Shown one piece after another: positions 34,768-41,409 of a DNA stretch of 58,323 nt. This DNA comes from Desulfovibrio sp. (GTDB lineage: Bacteria > Desulfobacterota > Desulfovibrionia > Desulfovibrionales > Desulfovibrionaceae): contig JAISLI010000029.1 in the NCBI GenBank assembly GCA_031291035.1, positions 1 through 58,323 on the forward strand, in the 5' to 3' direction. The notes under the pieces are model-generated. The model made no database searches, was not told the DNA's origin, and saw only the letters and a list, made by a program, of their open reading frames with translations. Numbering within the stretch: position 1 is the stretch's first letter; each line of letters opens with the position of its first letter. The position numbers and the translations under genes were made by a program.

Positions 34768-34934
34768 ATGGTGTTCCACTTCCCGAATTCTTTCGGCAAA
34801 GCACGCCATTTGCACCCGTTTTCTGCCGCATACAGTACGGCATTGAGCAAGTCCAAGTTTTCCAACCGGACATTGCCACGTTGGCGTGGCATGCTGTCCT
34901 TTATCTGTTCATATTGCTGTTCTGTCAGTTTCAT
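34731..34934 (-). pseudogene. IS5-type transposase N-terminal fragment, opposite orientation
   Basis: From an ATG at 34934 the minus strand encodes MKLTEQQYEQIKDSMPRQRG, then LDLLNAVLYAAENGCKWRALP and FGKWNTIYVR, the orfA-like N-terminus of an IS5-group transposase. Homology stops near 34765, where it collides with the plus-strand fragment. The remaining LSTLTLPR is read from the other element's antisense strand. It is inactive. Confidence 0.8.
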
Positions 34935-35011
34935 TCAGGCAGGCAGGATACAAGGGTTATAAGATAGTGTCAACACGCCAGATTTTATGCCTCCGAGCAA
35001 TTGCTTTACCT

Positions 35012-35709
35012 TAGGGAAGCACTGATTAATTCAATTCCGAAGCACTGGTTTTGCTCCAGTAGGGTAAAATTCGAGAATTTGGTGCCAATTTAGCCCCAAA
35101 TTTACCTCTTTTTCTTCTTTTTTGCGCCCTTTTTCTGAAAAAAGGACGCAACTCTCCTCAGGCCGGCAGTAATCTCCTGCCGGCCCTCGCGCACAGTAAC
35201 AAGTTTGCGCTCGCGAACAAGACCCGCAAACGATGCGTATTTTTCGCCAAGCCACGATACACGGTCTTGGCAAAACCAAAATAGCGCCTGATGATCAAAA
35301 AAGGATGCTCGACTTTGCTGCGAACGAGGATTTGCGGCGTTCTATTTCTCTCTCCCAATCAATAAATCCCGAGGGCATGCGCTGGACACTTTCGTGGCGG
35401 TGGTTGATACGATATTCTTTGGCTGACAAACAGGGATCTCCCTGCGCCTCCTGGCGCTTTTCAATGCCGATATACCCGGCATCTCCATAACACCGCCGCA
35501 TCATCTTTACGGAGAAGATTTGCCGCCGCCTCCATGTCGGAGATATTGGCAGAAGTTGTTTCAAGGCTGTGGACATAGCCGCCGCCGGCATCAACGCCAA
35601 GGTGACATTTCATACCGAAATGCCACTCATTCTCTATCAATTTTGTTTTCCGAAGGAAAGGTATTTTCAGCAAGATCGTGAAATAGGAACGAAAGTCCAT
35701 AGGCAACAT
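35012..35709 (-). pseudogene. Decayed IS5-group (DDE) transposase with two frameshifts
   Basis: A probable terminal repeat TTAGGGAAGCACTGATTAAT is at 35011-35030. On the minus strand the transposase reads KTKLIENEWHFGMKCHLGVD and SLETTSANISDMEAAANLLR, shifts frame to GDAGYIGIEKRQEAQGD ... ESVQRMPSGFIDWEREIE, and shifts again to KVEHPFLIIRRYFGFAKTVY ... LFASANLLL, ending at 35158. The N-terminal third is missing. The order matches the C-terminal two-thirds of an IS5-type DDE domain. Confidence 0.82.
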
Positions 35710-35879
35710 ATAAACGATTCACCCAGTGATCACATCCCTTCGGGACATCCAGGTCGGGGGGGCGCGCCATTGATATGACTGATATGACTAAGGGGTCTCC
35801 GGTCGAGCGCAGAGAGTCTTTGTACGCGCCAATCACAGCAAGTTGGTAGGGAAATTCCGCGTGCCCTCCGCCACTAAAA

Positions 35880-36300
35880 GTGAATACTCCACCTGCTAAA
35901 GCAGGTGGCTTCTGGCCACATAACGCGTAGACCATCGACTAAAGCCGATGGACAGGCACAAAACCATGACCTACCCTTCTCCCTCAATCTTAAAATCCTT
36001 TCAAACGTTGCACCAACCGGCGGATCGTCAACTGTGGCGGGATAGACACGAACAGATGAATATGATCTTTGGATATATACCCTTTCAAAATTTCCACACC
36101 TTCCTAGCGGCAAATATCCCTGATCATTTCCCGCGTCCTATAGGCTATATCCCCCGCAAGGATTGGCTTGCGATACTTCGTTATCCACACCAAATGCAGA
36201 TGAATGGCAAAAACACTATGAGTACCGTGCCGATATTCGTCCATACCCCAAAGCTTATACACAAGAAATGCTAAAGCTGCCAGCTAAAGCTGGGGGTTTT
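35880..36300 (-). mobile_element. IS200/IS605-type remnant with broken tnpA
   Basis: Both ends carry the small subterminal hairpins of this family: CCACCTGC-TAAA-GCAGGTGG at 35889-35908 and CAGCTAAAGCTG at 36281-36292. Between them the minus strand, from an ATG at 36244, reads YRHGTHSVFAIHLHLVWITK and then, past an in-frame TAG, VEILKGYISKDHIHLFVSIP. These are the TnpA HUH-transposase motifs (the HIH in DHIHLF is the HUH pair). Frame is lost after LVQRLKG. It is inactive in cis but may be mobilised by an intact relative. The stretch 35710-35879 holds no recognisable gene. Confidence 0.82.
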
Positions 36301-36326
36301 GACCCTCCCAAAGGCAGACAATAAAA

Positions 36327-36617
36327 TTATTTTAATTTATTTATCTTGTCATGCGACTGGATCACTTCGTCATTAAAAAATATATATCCTACAAATGCAA
36401 TAAATATTGTTGCTAATATTTGCACACCTAAGCGAGTAAAATCAATTTGTGCGAGATTAGAGTTCTGTCCCAAATAATCAAAACTTGGATCAAATATAAA
36501 TGAATATCCCAAAAATTTATTGCTATGAGAAAAAATATAAATAAATGGTGGGAAAATGCACATTACTGCTATGATAATTAGACAAATACATAAGCATTGC
36601 TTCTGCTTTCTATTCAT
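36327..36617 (-). CDS. Small two-helix membrane protein of unknown function
   Basis: A 96-residue protein with two hydrophobic segments, at ~8-30 and ~66-86. Between them is LGYSFIFDPSFDYLGQN ... LAQIDFTRLGVQ, a pattern I associate with a widespread family of small inner-membrane proteins of unknown role. Codon use is markedly AT-rich compared with neighbours, which suggests transfer or relaxed selection. It lies between an IS200-type remnant and another IS end. Confidence 0.55.
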   Translation of the reverse strand: MNRKQKQCLCICLIIIAVMCIFPPFIYIFSHSNKFLGYSFIFDPSFDYLGQNSNLAQIDFTRLGVQILATIFIAFVGYIFFNDEVIQSHDKINKLK

Positions 36618-37130
36618 TGTTTTGCACCAGCTGTGTTAGAAAATATTATACTGTTATGTCAAGCCATACAAATACAGGCCCTAGAAGCCATCTCAAAGAG
36701 AGAGCAAGAATCGTGCCGAAATCAACGATTCGGGCTCGACAATCTCATAAAAAACCGGACAAACCGACGGCGTACCCGTCATCATGTATCTCCCCGCCCC
36801 GGTTCACACGAAAGACACGCCGGCGCGCCGTCCGTGTCCGTCCCCGTTTTTTCCGTCTCCGGACGCTGTAAACAAATATAATACAGAAAATACCGGAAGC
36901 CCGCAAGTCCTGTCAAGCGATTTTCGAAATTTCGCGGCGAATTTGAAAACTTGGGTCCGCACGGAGGCCGCTCATTCGATTATCCTGTTCGCCGGTCAAA
37001 AATGCTTGACTTCTCTCCAGGCAACGCATAGTGTCAATCCTTTCGTCGATGTTGTCTTGATAATCGCGGCCGCCCACTTTACAAGCGGACGGGCGGTCTT
37101 ATTTTATTCCGAGCTGGAAGAAGGAGGCTT
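36618..37130. other. Gene-free region upstream of rpoZ
   Basis: About 510 bases without a supported gene. Near 36643-36682 the plus strand reads GTTATGTCAAGCCATACAAATACAGGCCCTAG in pieces that resemble the IS end at 16951-16997, so it is probably another worn IS terminus. The rest, up to the rpoZ promoter, is mixed-composition sequence with short antisense frames only. Confidence 0.5.
37006..37034 (+). promoter_or_regulatory. Candidate promoter of rpoZ-dnaJ
   Basis: TTGACT (37006-37011) and TAGTGT (37029-37034) are 17 bases apart. The -10 element is weak. The predicted leader contains the hairpin CCGCCC/GGGCGG (37070-37075 and 37091-37096), followed by TCTTATTTTATT, which could act as an attenuator before rpoZ. 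Confidence 0.4.
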
Positions 37131-37370
37131 ATGGCCCGCATAACCGTGGAAGATTGCCAGCAGCGCGTGAACAACCGTTTTCTGCTGGTGCAGATGGCCA
37201 TCAAGCGGGTGCATCAGTACCGCGAGGGCTATGAACCGCTCGTCACCTCCCGCAACAAGGAAGTCGTCACGGCACTGCGCGAAATCGCCGGCGGCAAGAT
37301 CATGCCCAACGACATGAATCTGTATACCCCCATCCCTGACGGGCAGGAGATCGCGGACGCCGAAAACTGA
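37131..37370 (+). CDS. rpoZ: RNA polymerase omega subunit
   Basis: A 79-residue omega subunit that helps fold and assemble the beta' subunit. The N-terminus [20 protein letters not shown] and [26 protein letters not shown] are conserved in RpoZ. The ATG has AAGGAGG upstream. dnaJ starts 19 bases after the stop and is probably co-transcribed. Confidence 0.95.
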   Translation: MARITVEDCQQRVNNRFLLVQMAIKRVHQYREGYEPLVTSRNKEVVTALREIAGGKIMPNDMNLYTPIPDGQEIADAEN

Positions 37371-37389
37371 AACCTCAAAAACGCAAACC

Positions 37390-38502
37390 ATGATGCAGCG
37401 CGATTATTACGAAGTGCTTGCCGTTTCGCGGACTGCGGGCGAGGAGGAGATCAAGCGGGCCTACCGGAAACTGGCCATGCAGTACCACCCCGACCGCAAC
37501 CCGGGCAACGCGGAGGCCGAGCAGAAATTCAAGGAGGCCGCCGAAGCCTATGACGTGCTGCGGGATCCGGAAAAGCGCGCCCGGTATGACCGTTTCGGCC
37601 ATGCGGGCGTACAGGGCGGCGCCGCCGGCGACTTTGGCAGCGCGGAAGACATCTTTGCCCATTTCAGCGACATATTCGGCGACTTTTTCGGTTTTTCCCC
37701 GTCCTCGCGCGGCCGGCGCGCCATGTCCGGCGCCGACCTGCGCTACAATCTGTCCATCAGTTTCGGGCAGGCCGCCAAGGGCGACAACATCACCCTGAGC
37801 CTGCCCAAACGCGCCGTCTGCAAAGACTGTAACGGCAGCGGCGCGGCCGGGGACAGCAGGGCGGAAACCTGCCGTCATTGCAATGGTTCCGGCCAGATAC
37901 GCCGTACGCAGGGATTTTTTCAGGTCGCCATGCCCTGTAACGCTTGCCGGGGCACCGGCCGGATAATTACGAGGCCGTGCCCGCGCTGCAAGGGCGAAGG
38001 CATCGTGGAGGAAGTCCGCGAGCTTGTGGTGCGCGTCCCCGCCGGAGTGGACACGGGCACACGGCTGCGTGTGCGCGGCGAGGGAGAGCCGGGAGTACAC
38101 GGCGGCCCGCCCGGCGATCTCTATGTGGTACTCACGGTTGAGCCGGACAGGCGCTTCCAGCGGGAAGGACAAAATCTGCTCTGCGCGCAGGAAATCACCT
38201 TCGCGCAGGCCGCCCTTGGCCACAGGGTGGAAGTGCCGGGGCTTGACGGCGCCCTGCCGCTGGAAATTCCCGGAGGGGTGCAAAGCGGGACCATCCTGCG
38301 GCTCGCCGGCGAGGGGCTGCCCTTTCCCGGTCGCGCCCAGCGCGGCGATCTGCTTGTGGAAATCAAGGTATTGACGCCTACCCGCCTTTCCGAAAAACAG
38401 ATTGAACTCCTGCGCGAATTTGAAAAAGCCGGAGAAGAAAAGCCCCTGGAAAAAGTCAAACGCGCCGCCAGGAAAATAAAAACGGCAATGGGCATTGACT
38501 AG
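37390..38502 (+). CDS. dnaJ: Chaperone DnaJ (Hsp40)
   Basis: A 370-residue type-I Hsp40. The J domain carries HPD at 33-35. A Gly/Phe-rich linker (FGHAGVQGGAAGDFG) follows, then four CxxCxGxG zinc repeats (CKDCNGSG, CRHCNGSG, CNACRGTG, CPRCKGEG) and two C-terminal substrate domains. It stimulates DnaK ATPase in protein folding. No dnaK or grpE is nearby. No CIRCE element is visible. Start ATG at 37390 or 37393. Repeat R3 begins at the stop codon. Confidence 0.95.
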   Translation: MMQRDYYEVLAVSRTAGEEEIKRAYRKLAMQYHPDRNPGNAEAEQKFKEAAEAYDVLRDPEKRARYDRFGHAGVQGGAAGDFGSAEDIFAHFSDIFGDFFGFSPSSRGRRAMSGADLRYNLSISFGQAAKGDNITLSLPKRAVCKDCNGSGAAGDSRAETCRHCNGSGQIRRTQGFFQVAMPCNACRGTGRIITRPCPRCKGEGIVEEVRELVVRVPAGVDTGTRLRVRGEGEPGVHGGPPGDLYVVLTVEPDRRFQREGQNLLCAQEITFAQAALGHRVEVPGLDGALPLEIPGGVQSGTILRLAGEGLPFPGRAQRGDLLVEIKVLTPTRLSEKQIELLREFEKAGEEKPLEKVKRAARKIKTAMGID

Positions 38503-38620
38503 GGCAGTTCACGAATGAAACGAGTGAACAGCCCTGCAAGGATTTTCCGGAAAATCCTTGCCGTGAAACAGGAGCAGGCGGGCTTTGCCGCCGCAAGCGA
38601 ACTGTTTCAAGCGTTAATTG
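38502..38620. repeat. Modular palindromic intergenic repeat, copy R3
   Basis: Opposite orientation to R1. Modules in order: hairpin GTTCACGAATGAAACGAGTGAAC with flanking GGGC/GCCC, core palindrome GCAAGGATTTTC/GGAAAATCCTTGC, GAAACAGGAGCAGG, GGCTTTGCC, AAGCGAACTGTTTC, GCGTTAATTG. It immediately follows dnaJ. The remaining 159 bases before ffh show no gene. Confidence 0.8.
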
Positions 38621-38779
38621 CCGCAGCGGAGGCACAACCGCCTTGTACAAGCCTGTTCTCCGGTGTATATCCCAAGCGGACAAGGCGGCCGGGCGCATTA
38701 CGAACTGCGTTGCCTGCTGTCCGAAATACTGGACGCGCAATGAGAAAAATTTTTCCTGATCCGCTGACCCGGAACGCGC

Positions 38780-40228
38780 ATGTTTGAAAATCTCTCCGAC
38801 AGACTCTCCGGCGTGTTCCGTTCCCTGAGCGGCCGCGGCCGTCTTACGGAGGAAAACATTCAGGGCGGACTGCGGGAGGTGCGTCTGGCGCTACTGGAGG
38901 CGGACGTCAACTTCAGGGTTGCCAGGGATTTTGTGGAGCGCGTCCGGGAAAAATGTCTGGGGCGGAGCGCCATCAAGGGCGTCACTCCCGCCCGGCAGGT
39001 GGTGAGTATCGTCCACGACGAGCTTGTCGCCCTTCTCGGCGGGGACACGGCCCCGCTGAATCTTCGGGGCGCTTCTCCCGCTGTTGTCATGCTGGTCGGC
39101 CTGCAGGGTTCGGGCAAAACAACATCCGCCGCGAAAATCGCGAATCTGCTGCGAAAGCAAAAAATGCGCCCCTGCCTTGTGCCGGTCGACGTGTACCGTC
39201 CGGCGGCCATCGAACAGTTGCAGACGCTGGCAAAGCAACTGGACATGCCCTGCTTCCCCTCCACGCCCGACGTGAATCCCGTGGAGATAGCCAGGGCGGC
39301 CGTGGAATTCGCCCGGACGGATGAAGTGCGGGCCACGGTGCTTCTGCTGGATACGGCCGGACGCCTGCATGTGGACGAACCCCTCATGGAGGAGCTTTCC
39401 GCCATCAGGGCGGCCGTGAACCCCCAGGAAATCCTTTTTGTGGCTGACGCCATGACAGGGCAGGACGCCGTCACCGTGGCCGAGGCGTTTAACGCGCGCC
39501 TGGGCCTCACGGGCGTTGTGCTGACAAAAATGGACGGCGACGCGCGCGGCGGCGCCGCCCTTTCCATCCGCGCGGTGACGGACGCGCCGGTAAAATTTGT
39601 GGGCGTCGGTGAAAAGCTCTCGGAACTGGAGGTATTTCATCCGGAACGCATCGCCGGAAGAATTCTGGGCATGGGGGATGTCCTGACCCTGGTTGAAAAA
39701 GCCCAGTCCGCCATCAATGCCGAAGAAGCGGAAATCCTGGCGCGCAAACTGCAAAAGGCTTCCTTTGACCTGGAGGACTTTCGCGAGCAGATGCGCCGGC
39801 TGAAAAAAATGGGCTCCCTGGACGGCCTGCTGAAACTTGTCCCCGGCCTGGGAAATCTGCGGGAAAAACTGGCCGAAGCCAATGCCGCCGTGCCGGAAAA
39901 GGAACTCGCGCGCACGGAGGCCATTATCAATTCCATGACCATGGCCGAACGGCGCGCCCCGGACATTCTGAACGGCAGCCGGCGCGCGCGCATAGCCAGG
40001 GGCGCGGGGGTGACTGTCGCCCGGGTCAATCAGATGGTGCGCCAGTTTGATCAGATGCGGCAGATGATGAAATCCATGATGGGCGGCAAGGGTATGCCGC
40101 GCCGCGTTTTTCCCGGCATGGGGGGCATGGGCATGCCGGCTGTGCCGGGACTGGACGGTCCGCCCGCCGGCAGAAGTTGCGCGACCAGAAAAAAAAAGAA
40201 AGAGCGCCGGAAAAAAAAGAAAAAATAA
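38780..40228 (+). CDS. ffh: Signal recognition particle GTPase Ffh
   Basis: A 482-residue SRP54 protein with three domains: helical N domain (1-85); GTPase G domain with GLQGSGKTT, DTAGRLHVDE and TKMDGDARGGA; and a Met-rich M domain (~300-440) with RQFDQMRQMMKSMMGG that binds SRP RNA and signal sequences. The tail is extremely Lys-rich and its codons form long A runs (40188-40225), so the last ~20 residues are sensitive to small sequence errors. Repeats R3 and R4 flank the gene. Confidence 0.96.
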   Translation: MFENLSDRLSGVFRSLSGRGRLTEENIQGGLREVRLALLEADVNFRVARDFVERVREKCLGRSAIKGVTPARQVVSIVHDELVALLGGDTAPLNLRGASPAVVMLVGLQGSGKTTSAAKIANLLRKQKMRPCLVPVDVYRPAAIEQLQTLAKQLDMPCFPSTPDVNPVEIARAAVEFARTDEVRATVLLLDTAGRLHVDEPLMEELSAIRAAVNPQEILFVADAMTGQDAVTVAEAFNARLGLTGVVLTKMDGDARGGAALSIRAVTDAPVKFVGVGEKLSELEVFHPERIAGRILGMGDVLTLVEKAQSAINAEEAEILARKLQKASFDLEDFREQMRRLKKMGSLDGLLKLVPGLGNLREKLAEANAAVPEKELARTEAIINSMTMAERRAPDILNGSRRARIARGAGVTVARVNQMVRQFDQMRQMMKSMMGGKGMPRRVFPGMGGMGMPAVPGLDGPPAGRSCATRKKKKERRKKKKK

Positions 40229-40252
40229 AGCCGGATTCCGCGCCGCATTCAT

Positions 40253-40374
40253 AGAGCAAATGAACATTGAAAATATATAATTTGCTCTGCAAGGATTTGC
40301 CGGCAAATCCTTGCCGCGAAACAGGAGCAGGAGGGCTTCGCCCGCCGTAAGCGAACTGTTTCAAGCGTTAATTG
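40253..40374. repeat. Modular palindromic intergenic repeat, copy R4
   Basis: Same orientation as R3, but the distal hairpin is different: arms AGAGCAAAT/ATTTGCTCT around an AT-rich loop. The rest matches R3: core GCAAGGATTTGCC/GGCAAATCCTTGC, GAAACAGGAGCAGG, GGGCTTCGCCC, AAGCGAACTGTTTC, GCGTTAATTG. It lies between ffh and rpsP and could also end the ffh transcript. Confidence 0.8.
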
Positions 40375-40405
40375 CTGTAGTTGCAAAAAACAAGGGAGTA
40401 TACTT

Positions 40406-40651
40406 ATGGCTGTGAAATTGAAACTGACCCGTCTCGGCAGCAAAAAACATCCTTTTTACCGGGTTGTGGCCGCCAATGACGAAACCCGCCGCGACGGACG
40501 CCCGCTGGAATTCCTGGGCCACTACAATCCCATGCTTGCCCCCGCGGAAGTCAAACTCGACATGGACAAGATCAACGCATGGCTCGCCCGTGGCGCGGAG
40601 CCCACAGACACCGTGCGTTCCCTGATCAAAAACCACACCTCCCCGAAATGA
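40406..40651 (+). CDS. rpsP: 30S ribosomal protein S16
   Basis: An 81-residue bS16. [20 protein letters not shown], the [14 protein letters not shown] segment and a [16 protein letters not shown]-terminus are universal in this protein. It begins the conserved rpsP-KH-rimM order, with an ATGA overlap into khpA. Confidence 0.97.
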   Translation: MAVKLKLTRLGSKKHPFYRVVAANDETRRDGRPLEFLGHYNPMLAPAEVKLDMDKINAWLARGAEPTDTVRSLIKNHTSPK

Positions 40652-40878
40652 GAGAGCTTGTCGCATATATTGCCGGATCGCTGGTGGACAACCCCGATGC
40701 GGTGCAGGTCAACGAAGTGGAAAAGGACCAAACGCGTGTCCTTGAACTGTCCGTGGACAGGAAAGACGTGGGCAAGGTGATAGGCAAGCAGGGACGGACG
40801 ATCCGCGCCATCCGCGCTGTTCTGGGCGCGGCGTCCGTCAGGCTCAAAAAGCGTGTGTCCCTGGAAATTCAGGAGTAG
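40648..40878 (+). CDS. khpA: KH-domain RNA-binding protein KhpA
   Basis: A 76-residue single KH domain with the RNA-binding GxxG loop ([15 protein letters not shown]). It is normally encoded between rpsP and rimM, as here, and is thought to help rRNA maturation or act as a small-RNA chaperone. The ATG at 40648 overlaps the rpsP stop; rimM follows after 3 bases. Confidence 0.94.
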   Translation: MRELVAYIAGSLVDNPDAVQVNEVEKDQTRVLELSVDRKDVGKVIGKQGRTIRAIRAVLGAASVRLKKRVSLEIQE

Positions 40879-40881
40879 CCC

Positions 40882-41409
40882 GTGCCGCGCGCCCCGCTGA
40901 TTCACCTGGGCACGCTGCTGCGTCCTCACGGCTTGAAGGGGGAAATACGCATGGACTGGCACGCGGATTCTCCTCTGCCGCTGGATATTCCCCTGTGGCT
41001 TGCCCGGGAGCAGGCCCCCCCCAGGCGTGTCAGGGCTCTTTCCTGCCGGGGCCGTCAGGGACGTCTGCTGGCGCGCTTTGAAGGCATAACGGATCGCGCC
41101 GCCGCCGAGGCCCTGCGCGGGCACAAACTTCTGATTGACCGCGATTTTCTCCCGGCTCCCGCCGAAGACGAGTTCTACATGCAGGACCTGCTCGGTGCGG
41201 ATGTCCGCCTGCCGGACGGACGGCGGCTGGGGCGTCTTGACCATCTGGAATGCCCGGCGGGACAGAACATCTGGATTATCTTGACCGACGACGGCGGGGA
41301 AATGCTCTTTCCGGCGCAACCCTGTTTCATTCTGGGTTTTGACGCCGCGCGGCACGCCGTTTATGTTGACCCGCCGCGGGGGCTGACGGAAGTGTATGCC
41401 GGCCGCTGA
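40882..41409 (+). CDS. rimM: 16S rRNA processing protein RimM
   Basis: A 175-residue RimM. The N-terminal domain has HLGTLLRPHGLKGEIRM. The PRC-barrel has EFYMQDLLGADV and ends in VDPPRGL. It binds S19 and assists 30S head assembly. Translation starts at a GTG (40882) after a strong GGAG. The gene expected next in this operon, trmD, is absent; instead a PKS-like gene overlaps rimM by 14 bases. Confidence 0.93.
   Translation: MPRAPLIHLGTLLRPHGLKGEIRMDWHADSPLPLDIPLWLAREQAPPRRVRALSCRGRQGRLLARFEGITDRAAAEALRGHKLLIDRDFLPAPAEDEFYMQDLLGADVRLPDGRRLGRLDHLECPAGQNIWIILTDDGGEMLFPAQPCFILGFDAARHAVYVDPPRGLTEVYAGR

Noticed and set aside
36784-37143. 119-codon frame upstream of rpoZ
   Set aside because: It runs through the rpoZ promoter and leader, lacks a ribosome binding site, and shows no family likeness.
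38515-38787. 90-codon frame between dnaJ and ffh
   Set aside because: Half of it is repeat R3. The rest is not protein-like, and it overlaps the ffh start.
40170-40228. Frameshift at the ffh 3' end
   Set aside because: The other frame also gives a basic tail (QKLRDQKKK), so a slip in the A-runs is possible. The stop codon and Lys-rich end are plausible as they stand, and the sequence alone cannot decide.
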